Positions 28,029 through 37,475 of a DNA stretch of 64,000 nucleotides are shown here, piece by piece. Source of the stretch: Labilibacter marinus (GTDB taxonomy: Bacteria > Bacteroidota > Bacteroidia > Bacteroidales > Marinilabiliaceae); contig NZ_LXYE02000044.1 in the NCBI RefSeq assembly GCF_001659685.2, positions 62,001-126,000 of the forward strand, read 5' to 3'. Within the stretch, counting starts at the first letter, position 1; each line of letters starts with the position of its first letter. The notes below the pieces were generated by a model, which searched no databases, was not told the DNA's origin, and saw nothing but the letters and a program-made list of their open reading frames with translations. A program made the translations under genes and the position numbers.

Positions 28029-28927
28029 TATAAATCTCTCTGGTCTAATATTTCCTGCGTTACTTTTATAGATTCTTTGGAAACTGAGTACACCCTAAAG
28101 AACCCTAATGCACCATTGCTTATATTTGTTGGTACGTTGGCTGGCGGGCCGCTAAACAAAGGAACTTTGATGCCTGTTTCTTCATTCACAGCTTCAATAA
28201 AGTCGTAATAATTTTCGTTTATCGACTGCACCTCTAGCGTAACTACATCATCTAGTTGCAAGATATGCTCCGTTGGCTCACCATCTCCATCCTCCTCCAC
28301 TACGCTTTGCACCCACAGCGTAATTAAATTTCCATTGATATATTTATCTTCTATATACTCTAACTCCGAAATTTGGTCATCGATTAGTACATCATTTAAA
28401 TAGGCTGCAAAAGCGTAATAATCTTTTGTGGACTCCTCTTCTTGGGCTGTTAGGTTAATGTGCCATGACTTTTCGCCACGACCTAAACTCCATTCCAACT
28501 CAATAAAATGCGTATCCATAGGTGGAGCCATGATATTACTTCCCTCATACTCCTCCTGTACTCCATCCTCATTAATATCAACACCTGAAATATTTAAAGT
28601 ATAGGTTTTACCTACTTCCCCCTTGTAAGTTACTGGAATAAGGTACGAACCTGGATACTCATTCTGTTCTTTTAAAGATATGGTATTCAAGCCATCCGTT
28701 AAGCTAACCGTAGCACCTACAACAGGTGGACTAGGTTGGTTGCTATCAAAAGGACTAGAAACCGACAGGAGAACAAAGTGATTTCTCTCTTCATCCGTAA
28801 AACTAGCATCCACCACCAACTGAGGTTCGGTGGTATCAAAATCTAAATCAATATCCTCGGTACATGCAGAAAATACTATCAGCACAAAGCTTACTAAAAA
28901 TGTATATTTGAATTTATATAATTGCAT
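28028..28927 (-). CDS. DUF4249 surface lipoprotein
   Basis: From the ATG at 28927 the protein has 299 residues and a lipoprotein signal ending in VLIVFSAC (Cys22). The TTG two codons earlier is not needed. The DUF4249 layout is visible: TTEPQLVVDASFTDEE, then PVVGATVSLTDG, then YTLNISG. DUF4249 proteins usually follow a TonB-dependent receptor and probably act as its surface partner, in the manner of SusD. That is the arrangement here, with only six bases between the genes. The ligand is unknown. Confidence 0.82.
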   Translation of the reverse strand: MQLYKFKYTFLVSFVLIVFSACTEDIDLDFDTTEPQLVVDASFTDEERNHFVLLSVSSPFDSNQPSPPVVGATVSLTDGLNTISLKEQNEYPGSYLIPVTYKGEVGKTYTLNISGVDINEDGVQEEYEGSNIMAPPMDTHFIELEWSLGRGEKSWHINLTAQEEESTKDYYAFAAYLNDVLIDDQISELEYIEDKYINGNLITLWVQSVVEEDGDGEPTEHILQLDDVVTLEVQSINENYYDFIEAVNEETGIKVPLFSGPPANVPTNISNGALGFFRVYSVSKESIKVTQEILDQRDL

Positions 28928-28933
28928 CGTCAA

Positions 28934-31291
28934 TTAAAATTTAAAGTTGTAGGTTACAGATGGTATAAACTGAAATAGATAAGTTTTTTTAGGTGTAATG
29001 ATATTTGAGTTTTCATCACCCTGGTCGTAATAAATAGACCAAGCATTCTTTCTACCATAAATATTATAAACGGAGAAGTTCCACTCGCCTTCCCACCTGC
29101 GCATTTTCTTGTTTTTACCTTTTAAGGTATAAGATACATCCATTCGATGATAATCGGGCATTTTGGCTTCGTTACGACTAGAATAAATTGGAATTACATC
29201 ACCACCTACATGCATACGCCCAACAGGTTTTGTAAAAGGTGCACCGCTAGTATAAACCCAATTCATACTTAACTGCCCTCGCTTACCTAACTTTCGGTTT
29301 AAAACTATTGCTATATCGTGGTCGTGATTATAAGGCGACAAATATGCCTCACCGTTTACAATACCTGGTATTTTACGGTACGATTTACTGTAGGTGTAAC
29401 TTACCCAACCGCTATAATCCTCACGCTTTAGCTTGACCAAAAACTCTGCTCCATAAGCCCACGACTTACCTACTCTTAGCTCGCCTTCCAATTTATCATT
29501 GAGTAACAACTGGGGATGGTCTTTAAAGTCGATGGTGTTCTGCATATCCTTGTAAAACAACTCAACCGATGTTTCGATGCTATTGCCAAACATGTTTTTA
29601 AAATAGCCCACCGAAAACTGGTCGCTGATTTGTGGCTTTATATTGGGTGAAGAAAGAAACCATACATCCAAAGGTGTACCCGAAGTGGAATTACTGGCTA
29701 AATGCATATACTGACGAGTTCGTGAATAACTACCTTTTACCGAACTGGATTCATTCAGCATATAAGCCATGGCGACTCTCGGCTCTATGCCTGCATAAGT
29801 ATTAAAGATATCACCACTTTCGTATTTCTTTTCCTCCACGGGCTCGTAATCTTCGTCAAACTCATAAAAAGTACCTGGTCCAATATTTTGAAATGCTGTA
29901 AATCGCAGACCATACTTTAAGGTCATTCGCGAACCTAATTTGTGGGTATTACCCACGTAAGCAGCATGCTCTAAGGCATGCGCGTCAGGCACTTCAACCT
30001 TATCATAAACAGGATCTTCGCCTGTACCATTAGCAGTACCTGGCTTTATTTTATGAAAGATACTTTGTACTCCAAAATCTAAAGTGATATTAGGATTTAA
30101 ATAATAATTGTAATCTAGTTTTAAACTGTAATCTTGCAATTTACTTACCCACTTAAAACCCGAAGACTCCTCATTGGTTCCTAAACTATAATCGTAGTTA
30201 CTATGCACAAAGGTAAGGTTAGAAAATAGCTTTGGGTTATACACGTGATTCCAACGAGCAGTGTATGTTTTGTTACCAAAATCCATTTTCGAAAACTCTT
30301 CCTTAAAAACGTCGCGCCCCATATACATACTTAAGTACACGCGGTTATTATTATTTATCTCATGATTTAGTTTGGCATTAATATCATAGAAATACAGTTT
30401 ATTATCTCGTATGGATTCATCGCTGGAAAGCGGCAGAAATAAATCGGCATAGGTACGTCGTCCACTCACAATAAACGATGTCCTATCTTCTATAATCGGT
30501 CCTTCTAGAGTTAATCGCGATGAAATGAGGCCAATACCACCTGTTCCTGAAAACTTCTTTTTGTTACCGTCTTTCATCCGAACATCCACCAACGATGCAA
30601 GCCGTCCGCCATATTCTGCAGGAATATCACCCTTATATAGTTTCACATCTTTTACCGCGTCATTATTAAATACCGAGAAGAAACCAAGCATATGGCCTGC
30701 ATTGTAAACGGTAGCCTCATCTAATAAAATAAGGTTTTGGTCGGGGTTACCTCCACGCACACTAAACCCACTCGAACCTTCACTAGTAGCTTGTACCCCA
30801 GGCATTAATTGCAACACTTTTATCACATCTACTTCGCCCATTAAAGCCGGAATAGCTTTAATATCTTTACTCTGTAACTTTTGAACACTCATTTGCGCAT
30901 CACGCACATGTGCATCTATTTTTTCAGATGTCACCACCACTTCATTAATAGATTCGGTTTCTTCCGAAAGCTCAAAGTTTAAAGTTGTATTGGCTGAAAT
31001 ATCCACCGTTTTTTCAATGGTTTGATATCCCAGATACACCACTTTTACCTGATAACTTCCTGGGGTAACGCTATAGGAATAAAAGCCATATAAATTGGAA
31101 ATGGTTCCTGTCTTAAGTTCCTCGAAATAGATGGTGGCGCCAATAAGTAGCTCGCCAGAGGCAGCATCCTTAACATGACCACTTAATACAACTTCGTCCT
31201 TATCGAACAATACATTTCCGTATATATTGGGGAGATGAAGAAACAGTAGGGAGATGAAGAGTAAAATAAAGGGTTTACTTGTTTTGAGCAT
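28934..31291 (-). CDS. TonB-dependent outer-membrane receptor
   Basis: This 785-residue receptor has a signal peptide, an N-terminal carboxypeptidase-like regulatory domain (about 35-115, LSGHVKDAASGELLIGATIY), a plug domain (VLQLMPGVQATSEGSSG, then VRGGNPDQNLILLDEATVY) and a 22-stranded barrel ending in Phe. It imports or exports a substrate across the outer membrane with TonB energy. The DUF4249 gene directly downstream is its partner. The pair is smaller than SusCD, and no glycan-degrading genes adjoin it, so the substrate need not be a polysaccharide. Confidence 0.92.
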   Translation of the reverse strand: MLKTSKPFILLFISLLFLHLPNIYGNVLFDKDEVVLSGHVKDAASGELLIGATIYFEELKTGTISNLYGFYSYSVTPGSYQVKVVYLGYQTIEKTVDISANTTLNFELSEETESINEVVVTSEKIDAHVRDAQMSVQKLQSKDIKAIPALMGEVDVIKVLQLMPGVQATSEGSSGFSVRGGNPDQNLILLDEATVYNAGHMLGFFSVFNNDAVKDVKLYKGDIPAEYGGRLASLVDVRMKDGNKKKFSGTGGIGLISSRLTLEGPIIEDRTSFIVSGRRTYADLFLPLSSDESIRDNKLYFYDINAKLNHEINNNNRVYLSMYMGRDVFKEEFSKMDFGNKTYTARWNHVYNPKLFSNLTFVHSNYDYSLGTNEESSGFKWVSKLQDYSLKLDYNYYLNPNITLDFGVQSIFHKIKPGTANGTGEDPVYDKVEVPDAHALEHAAYVGNTHKLGSRMTLKYGLRFTAFQNIGPGTFYEFDEDYEPVEEKKYESGDIFNTYAGIEPRVAMAYMLNESSSVKGSYSRTRQYMHLASNSTSGTPLDVWFLSSPNIKPQISDQFSVGYFKNMFGNSIETSVELFYKDMQNTIDFKDHPQLLLNDKLEGELRVGKSWAYGAEFLVKLKREDYSGWVSYTYSKSYRKIPGIVNGEAYLSPYNHDHDIAIVLNRKLGKRGQLSMNWVYTSGAPFTKPVGRMHVGGDVIPIYSSRNEAKMPDYHRMDVSYTLKGKNKKMRRWEGEWNFSVYNIYGRKNAWSIYYDQGDENSNIITPKKTYLFQFIPSVTYNFKF

Positions 31292-31696
31292 ATTTTTTAG
31301 TTCATTAGAATTTAGTTATTGGTCATTGTTTTTTTTCAAAGACAACAAGATATATTTATAGTTGCATGCTTTAACCCAAAATATGCATTAAAACATCTAT
31401 TCCGTAATCAAACTGTTTCAAAACAAGACCTTACACTTATTTAAAAGTCTCGCTATAGGATGCTATGGCTGTGTTTTATAAATACTTGTTTTACTACAGT
31501 TTGAATGCTGATGACAATGCCTTAACGCATAATACGGGTTTAAATGATTTTCAATCTTTTATACAAACATAGTCTTGTATTTATTTGAATGAGCGCAAAT
31601 TACAAAAAGAATATTCTATAAATAAGTTCTTAACAGAAAAAGTAACTCAAGCAAGTAAATTCAATACTTAAGTTTTGTTTTTAAAGGATAAAGGAA
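31292..31696. other. Intergenic region without recognised feature
   Basis: About 400 AT-rich bases lie between the TonB receptor start and the S41 protease end. There is no convincing open frame, RNA gene, terminator or perfect promoter; a T8 run occurs at about 31330. Confidence 0.4.
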
Positions 31697-32710
31697 TTAA
31701 AATAATAAAACTTCCAATGCTTTCTCTAGTTGAGGATCTTCACCGGTTTCTTGATGATCATTCTCCCAAAAGTCCTTACTCTTTAAAACTTCTATATCTG
31801 GCAATATGCCATCTTCTATTAGTTCTCCTGATAAATTGTAAACTCTATCAAACGTATAAGTTAGGCTCCAACCGCCATTTAAATATACACTAATTACACA
31901 CCCACCTCCTCCACCTGTTTTTTGGCCTACTAGCTTACAAGCAGTAATATCTTTCATTACAGAAGCCATAAAATTACCCATACTGTAAGTATTATCATTA
32001 ATTAAAACTACGATAGGCGTTTCTGAACTTACAGTACCTAACCCCTCTAGCTTAACCGAGTACTTTTTAGTGAAATTATGATGCTCTTTACCGTTTTTAT
32101 ATTGTCGATAATACAAATCTTTATTCCCTTCAAAGAATCCATCTAACAAACCCAGCCCTTCGCTGTTGCCACCCATGCAATCGCGTAAATCCAATATAAC
32201 CCCATTTTTATGCTCATAGTTCGCTAAGCCTACATCGGCACTGCTTATCTTATCCAGGCCATACAAAGGTCTTAGGTAGGTAATACTATTATTTAATTGT
32301 CCTATATGAACTTTAGGATATTCCCGGATATTATTAAGCTGATATCTTTCATAAATCTTTTCATAATTTAAATAAGGTAATGCATTTAAAGTATCAATAC
32401 CACTAACACTAATAACATGGTGCCAATATGTAGTTACGGAAATATGCCCATCATTCAGTTCTAAAATTATTTCCTCGAAAAGATCTATAGCCTGATGGTA
32501 ATACTTAACTTCTTTAAACTTTGGTTTATAATCTTCATATACACTATCCCAATCCACATTCTTCTCTTCAAAAAATACATATCGCTCATCCATTATATGC
32601 CAAAAGGAATCAAAGACATCAACATAAGTAGCACGATCATCTACAATGTCTTTGGTACAAGAATAGTTTACTGCAATTAGTAAGATTAGAAAGGTAATAT
32701 ATCTTCGCAT
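31697..32710 (-). CDS. S41 family peptidase, lipoprotein
   Basis: This 337-residue protein has a lipoprotein signal ending in AVNYSC (Cys18). It shows the S41 (C-terminal processing/tricorn-like) fold: ELNDGHIS (84-91), the strand VILDLRDCMGGN (171-182), and a nucleophile Ser243 in NDNTYSMGNF, followed by VGQKTGGGGG. No PDZ domain is evident, so it resembles the interphotoreceptor-retinoid-binding-like S41 group. It is probably anchored in the envelope. The barrel gene upstream ends four bases before it, so the two form a unit. Confidence 0.8.
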   Translation of the reverse strand: MRRYITFLILLIAVNYSCTKDIVDDRATYVDVFDSFWHIMDERYVFFEEKNVDWDSVYEDYKPKFKEVKYYHQAIDLFEEIILELNDGHISVTTYWHHVISVSGIDTLNALPYLNYEKIYERYQLNNIREYPKVHIGQLNNSITYLRPLYGLDKISSADVGLANYEHKNGVILDLRDCMGGNSEGLGLLDGFFEGNKDLYYRQYKNGKEHHNFTKKYSVKLEGLGTVSSETPIVVLINDNTYSMGNFMASVMKDITACKLVGQKTGGGGGCVISVYLNGGWSLTYTFDRVYNLSGELIEDGILPDIEVLKSKDFWENDHQETGEDPQLEKALEVLLF

Positions 32711-32714
32711 AGTT

Positions 32715-33500
32715 TTATAATTGGATTCCTAATACAAATAAGTGTTGACAATACTCTTGTGATTCTACCGACACCTGATACTTGCTATAACTTAACTCAT
32801 ACCCACAGCGCAAGCGTTTGCCTTTGAATGGAATGGATATATTTAACTGATTTACAAGTAATAAATGGTTTGTAAACGAAACCACAGTATTAGGTTTGCT
32901 ATAGTATTTTAAGTTATTAAAAGGAATTTTTTTGGGTATATATGGAGGCTGAGGAAAATGACCTATGCCAATTAATGGTTGTGTAATTAAATTCTCAACC
33001 CTAAGCCGACCAATATTATATGACACATTTACATTAATTGGAGCACTAATTGTCCATTTGCCAAAAGGTTCTGCAGCATACAATGTTTTAAACACAACAT
33101 CCGTAGGATCAATAAATTCACCCTCAAGAGTGATGCCGCTACCTATTAGTACATTTAACTTGGAGCCATTAACAATACCCCAATTATAACCTGTGCCTAA
33201 TGAACCTTGCAAATAGTTGTACAGAACTTCATCTTTTAGATAAGCATATTTATTCTTCAAAGAGGTTTTTCGCCCATTAATAAATGCGTAAAACTGACGA
33301 TGTTTAATGTTGTTATCCCTTCTGTAGGTATATGATAAACCAACTGAAGCTCCTCTCATGCCCAAGGGAATTGAGAATGAGTTATTATAGGCTATTCCAC
33401 CATATTTTATTAAAGCTTGATGTGTATTCTGAATTGTATCGCTTTGAGCAAGCATGTTGCAGCTAAGGCAAATTAGAATTGAGGTTAGGTATTTAATCAT
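32715..33500 (-). CDS. Predicted outer-membrane barrel protein of unknown function
   Basis: This 261-residue protein has a signal peptide (ILICLSCNMLAQ) and repeated amphipathic strands rich in Tyr, Asn and Gly, finishing with HLFVLGIQL. I do not recognise a family. It precedes the S41 lipoprotein by four bases and is probably co-transcribed with it. Confidence 0.6.
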   Translation of the reverse strand: MIKYLTSILICLSCNMLAQSDTIQNTHQALIKYGGIAYNNSFSIPLGMRGASVGLSYTYRRDNNIKHRQFYAFINGRKTSLKNKYAYLKDEVLYNYLQGSLGTGYNWGIVNGSKLNVLIGSGITLEGEFIDPTDVVFKTLYAAEPFGKWTISAPINVNVSYNIGRLRVENLITQPLIGIGHFPQPPYIPKKIPFNNLKYYSKPNTVVSFTNHLLLVNQLNISIPFKGKRLRCGYELSYSKYQVSVESQEYCQHLFVLGIQL

Positions 33501-33641
33501 TATATTATAAACTGACGTTTAGGTGTGTCTTTCTTACAGCAATAATCAGACCACATAACCTTCTCTGAAAATTACGAATGTACGTACGAGTTTTCCAATA
33601 CGAGGCTATGGAGAATTTAATACGGGGCTACTGAAAACGCC

Positions 33642-33675
33642 GAACGCCCGTACTGAAATATCAGTACGGGCGTTC
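33642..33675. terminator. Strong hairpin after the HU-like gene
   Basis: A perfect 15-bp stem (gaacgcccgtactga / tcagtacgggcgttc) with a 4-base loop is present. On the plus strand it is followed by TTAATTTT. A direct repeat, cgttcttaatttt, occurs at 33671-33683 and 33694-33706. It probably terminates the minus-strand DUF4469 gene. Confidence 0.65.
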
Positions 33676-33705
33676 TTAATTTTAATTATAGGTCGTTCTT
33701 AATTT

Positions 33706-34425
33706 TCAGACAACCTTTAATATGTCTTCTAACCTTTCGATTCTGGGATCTTTAACTATGGCATTACTTCCGCTATATTGAGTAACTACTTCAATATGAT
33801 AATCGCCTTTGGCCAAAGCTGGAATCATCAATATCAACTCTTTATTTTTATTGCTGATAATTTGACTGACTTTGGTTCTGCTATTATCGGCTATGCTAAC
33901 AAAGTATACTCCTACATCTTTATTCTCACCCTCAATTTGAATTTTATCGCCCATAACGGTAAGTGCATTATTGGGTGTTATAGTTGCGTTTACTTCGCCA
34001 GTAAGGCTATCAGTAACCCTAATAATAACAGGACCCACATTGGCCTTACCCATTATTTGCACAGGTAAGCCCTTAATATTATCACGAACCGTAGCATTTG
34101 GTGACATAACAACATTAATACTGTGTCGTTTAGGGTCGTAAACTTCGTTGGTAAAGCTTCCGCTTATACCTAAGCGCGCATGTACAAAATCGGTATGCAC
34201 GGCATAACCCTCACTTATTACTTCACTGCAAATACGGTCGGCTCTATTGAGTATTTCAACTATTGCCTCGGTTTGATATTCACTTCCTTCTTTTTTAATA
34301 CGCTCTGCAATACCTTGATTATTGACAATGCCTGCAGAACGTACACGGCCAAAGCTGTCGTTAGGGTCTGCGGTTAATGGGTTGTCGTACAACCACACAT
34401 CTACTTTTCTTTTATTATCACTCAT
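33706..34425 (-). CDS. HU-like DNA-binding domain protein with DUF4469 domain
   Basis: This 239-residue protein has an N-terminal IHF/HU-related domain (about 1-120, with GIAERIKKEGSEYQTEAIVEILNRAD) and a C-terminal immunoglobulin-like DUF4469 domain (about 130-235). This two-domain protein is common in Bacteroidota, often in several copies. The HU-like part lacks the long DNA-clamping arm that I would expect of true HU. The function is unknown. It is single and followed by a strong hairpin. Confidence 0.75.
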   Translation of the reverse strand: MSDNKRKVDVWLYDNPLTADPNDSFGRVRSAGIVNNQGIAERIKKEGSEYQTEAIVEILNRADRICSEVISEGYAVHTDFVHARLGISGSFTNEVYDPKRHSINVVMSPNATVRDNIKGLPVQIMGKANVGPVIIRVTDSLTGEVNATITPNNALTVMGDKIQIEGENKDVGVYFVSIADNSRTKVSQIISNKNKELILMIPALAKGDYHIEVVTQYSGSNAIVKDPRIERLEDILKVV

Positions 34426-34531
34426 AACAATCTGTTTTTAATGCTCCTTAAGGAACGGTTTTACATTGTTTGATTATTCAATAAGTTTAAATAGACTAAG
34501 GTTGTTATGGTAAAACTTCGAGTGTTATTTT

Positions 34532-35106
34532 TTAGAATTTGTAACCAATACCTAGACGTAAGCCAAGCGCTAAACCACGCTCGGTATAATTAGTCATTTC
34601 GTTACTATAGAATGGAGTATACTCTTTAAATGCCCAATAATATCCTATGCCCATACCTACTTCGTAGTTAAAACTTTTTCCAATGTTTCGTTTTATGCCC
34701 CACATTGGCAAAATAGATACAGAAGGGTAAAACTCACTATTATCGGACGATACAGCAAGCCCTGGTTGATAACCGACCCTTATACTTACGTAGTTACCAC
34801 TGTTTCCATCAATACGTTTGCCTTTTTCTTGTCGCTTATTTAGGTTATAATACATTCGTGGTTCAACACATAACTCGGGTATAGCAGCCCAATACGAATC
34901 ACTAGAACTACCACTATACCAAGCAAAACCAAACCCAAGTTCACTTCTTAAAGCAATCGAATTGGTTAATTTTATTCGTTATAAACCGCTAAAGGATTTA
35001 TTCCCATTTGTACTCCGTACATGCTTTTTTCTACACTAGCTTCTTGTGCATAATTAGGGTTGTAAATAGCCATTAACAATACACAAAGGGTAAGTAATCT
35101 TTTCAT
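34532..35106 (-). pseudogene. Outer-membrane barrel protein gene with a single-base frameshift
   Basis: An ATG at 35106 opens a frame with a signal peptide (LLTLCVLLMAIYNPNYAQ) that stops at TAA after NPLAVYNE (near 34976). In the -1 frame the protein continues without gap as IKLTNSIALRSELGFGFAWY and runs to the stop at 34532, ending in LRLGIGYKF. Joining the frames gives a normal barrel protein of about 190 residues. One missing A in the coding strand (a T in the plus strand, near tttattcg at 34971-34978) explains the break. No classical slippery heptamer is present. Either a real mutation or a sequencing error is possible. Confidence 0.75.
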
Positions 35107-35340
35107 CTTAATTTAATTTTAGGTTTTACAATACAGCTTGTCCATTAAACAAAAAATATGCCAATGACTACGTAAGTATTATTTACATTATAAAAGTTAA
35201 ACCAAGAAACATACTCCAGTATATTAACTTCCTAATAGTTTACTAAAACCTCATAGCCTCTATAATTCGTGTAAAATAACCAGCCTACTTAATTATCACA
35301 ATCAATTACTCATTGCTTAACAGTACTGTTGTTTGCATAT
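35107..35340. other. AT-rich intergenic region with no recognised feature
   Basis: This stretch between the frameshifted barrel gene and the VWA terminator shows no open frame, RNA or strong promoter. Confidence 0.4.
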
Positions 35341-35384
35341 AAAAAAAGGTCAATAAAAGCTTAGTAACACTTCTATTGACCTTT
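35341..35384 (-). terminator. Intrinsic terminator of the VWA gene
   Basis: The stem aaaggtcaata / tattgaccttt has an 18-base loop and an A7 run on the plus side, which gives a U tract in the minus transcript. Confidence 0.65.
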
Positions 35385-35403
35385 ACATATATTATCGTAT
35401 AAA

Positions 35404-37353
35404 CTAATCTCTCACACTCAAACCATCCGATAAAATTTCTGCAGACTCCATTAATCTTATCATTTCTGCCTTATAACCTTCCTCATCGTTTGCTTTGGAT
35501 GACTTAGCCCATTTAACTATCTCTTGGTATTCAGTGGCCTTGATAAAGTCAGAATTTCGCAGCTTCATTCCCCAAGCAGCAACCGAGGATACAAACCTAA
35601 AATCCTTGCTTACTTTATTGGAGGCCAGAATTTTATTTTTAACTGTTTCAACCAATAAAGTGCTTTCATCGGAGTCAGGCTGTTTGTATCTTAACTTGAG
35701 GGTTAATAACTCATCTGAATATTCTGTGGTGATCACTTTCTTTACTTTTTTCTCTTTCTTTTGCTGATATTTTAGTTCATCCACCTTAGGTAAATAACTA
35801 CTTACATCCTTTGCTCCTACAGGCATAATCTCGTATAACGCAGTTACCGTATGCCCAGAACCTATTTCACCAGCATCTTTTTTATCATCATTAAAATCCT
35901 CATCATTTAACCGGCGGTTTTCGTACCCGATTAAGCGGTAGCCCGCCACATGCATGGGATTAAACTCTAATTGAAATTTAACGTCCTTGGCAATGGTATA
36001 TAAAGTTCCGCCAAATTCCTCAACCATGGCTTTTCGAGCTTCTTGAATATTATCGATATAAAAATAGTTGCCATTTCCTTTGTTGGCGATGATCTCCATT
36101 TTGCTATCCTTATAATTACCCATTCCAAAACCAGCCACTGTAATGTAAATACCTTTATCTCGTTCTGACGTTATCAGTTTTTCCATTTCTGAATTAGAAC
36201 TAACACCTACATTAAAATCGCCATCTGTAGCCAAGATAATACGATTGTTACCATTCTTTAGTAGGTTTTCATTGGCCAATTTGTAGGCTAACTGTAGTCC
36301 TGCACCACCTGCAGTTGAGCCACCAGCAGACAATTGGTCTAATGCATTTACAATGGTACTTTTATTTTTACCCGAGGTTGGTTCTAAAACCACTCCTGCA
36401 GCTCCTGCATAAACAACAATAGATACCCTATCCTCTTCTCTTAACTCATTGACCAACATCTTTAAAGCCGACTTTAACAAAGGTAGTTTATTGCTAGCAT
36501 TCATAGATCCCGAAACATCCAATAAAAAGACCAAATTAGAGGCTGGTAAGTTTTCCTTTTCTATTCTTTTACCCTGCAATGCAACCTTCAATAAGTAATG
36601 CTCAGTATTCCAAGGACAGTAAGCCACTTCGTGATGTATTGCAAAAGGATGCTTATCTGCAGGTCCTTCATAATTATAATTGAAGTAATTAATCATCTCC
36701 TCTATTCTTACCGCACCAGCAGGAGGCAATGATCCTTGATTGATAAAACGACGCACATTGGCATATGAGGCTCTATCAACATCTACCGAAAAAGTGGACA
36801 AGGGTGATTCTTTAGGGTCCTGAAACTTATTTTCATTCACTGTTGCGTAGTCTTCATTACTTGGGATAATAGCTTGAGGAGGCGCGTAGTAAGCCTGTTG
36901 TGTATTATATGAAGAGACACGTCTTATTTTAATGGACTCCGCATTTTTCGATTTAGCTCCTCTTCGTCTAGGTCTTCTGGGACTAGTTGATGATATAGCA
37001 CCTGTTACCATTCTTTTTTTCTGTACCCCGTAACCTATGGCTACTACTTCATCAAGAGAAATGACATCTAGCGTTAAATAAATTTTAAAGTCACTTGCCT
37101 CCTTCACTTTTACTTCTTCCGATTGATATCCAATAAATGATACAACTATAACTGCATTCTCATCTGCCACTGTGATAGAGAATTTCCCATCCATGTCGGT
37201 AATAGCTCCTTTACTTGTTCCTTTTTCTATAACAGAAACCCCAGGAATAGGTAATTTATCACTATCATCATAAACAATACCGGTAATTACCTTTGATGCC
37301 TGAGCACTTCCGAACAAGCAACATAAACTGAATATTAATAACATCGTCTTCAT
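35404..37353 (-). CDS. VWA-domain protein with SusC-like N-terminus
   Basis: This 649-residue exported protein starts with a signal peptide, then a carboxypeptidase-like regulatory domain (about 21-95) followed by DEVVAIGYGVQKKRMVTGA (101-119), the motif that links the regulatory domain to the plug in SusC-type receptors and includes the TonB box. No plug or barrel follows. Instead a basic linker leads to a YfbK-type module: a von Willebrand N-terminal segment, a VWA domain with the metal-binding DVSGS (279-283), and a C-terminal DUF3520 domain. VWA domains mediate protein contacts through a metal ion. The partner is unknown. The gene is single. Confidence 0.82.
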   Translation of the reverse strand: MKTMLLIFSLCCLFGSAQASKVITGIVYDDSDKLPIPGVSVIEKGTSKGAITDMDGKFSITVADENAVIVVSFIGYQSEEVKVKEASDFKIYLTLDVISLDEVVAIGYGVQKKRMVTGAISSTSPRRPRRRGAKSKNAESIKIRRVSSYNTQQAYYAPPQAIIPSNEDYATVNENKFQDPKESPLSTFSVDVDRASYANVRRFINQGSLPPAGAVRIEEMINYFNYNYEGPADKHPFAIHHEVAYCPWNTEHYLLKVALQGKRIEKENLPASNLVFLLDVSGSMNASNKLPLLKSALKMLVNELREEDRVSIVVYAGAAGVVLEPTSGKNKSTIVNALDQLSAGGSTAGGAGLQLAYKLANENLLKNGNNRIILATDGDFNVGVSSNSEMEKLITSERDKGIYITVAGFGMGNYKDSKMEIIANKGNGNYFYIDNIQEARKAMVEEFGGTLYTIAKDVKFQLEFNPMHVAGYRLIGYENRRLNDEDFNDDKKDAGEIGSGHTVTALYEIMPVGAKDVSSYLPKVDELKYQQKKEKKVKKVITTEYSDELLTLKLRYKQPDSDESTLLVETVKNKILASNKVSKDFRFVSSVAAWGMKLRNSDFIKATEYQEIVKWAKSSKANDEEGYKAEMIRLMESAEILSDGLSVRD

Positions 37354-37413
37354 AACTGTATATTTTAATTGTTAGTTTCTGTATGAAGGATGCAGACGTT
37401 CTTATTATTCCAT

Positions 37414-37449
37414 AAAAAAAGCCGAGAAAAACTTAATTTTCTCGGCTTT
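37414..37449 (-). terminator. Intrinsic terminator of lpxA
   Basis: A perfect 13-bp stem (aaagccgagaaaa / ttttctcggcttt) with a 6-base loop has A7 on the plus side. It ends the minus-strand lpx genes. Confidence 0.85.
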
Positions 37450-37475
37450 AAATATTTTAATTGTGATATAACCTT

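Noticed and set aside
34971-34978. Programmed -1 ribosomal frameshift in the barrel gene
   Set aside because: No X-XXY-YYZ slippery heptamer and no downstream pseudoknot are evident; a mutation or sequencing error is simpler.
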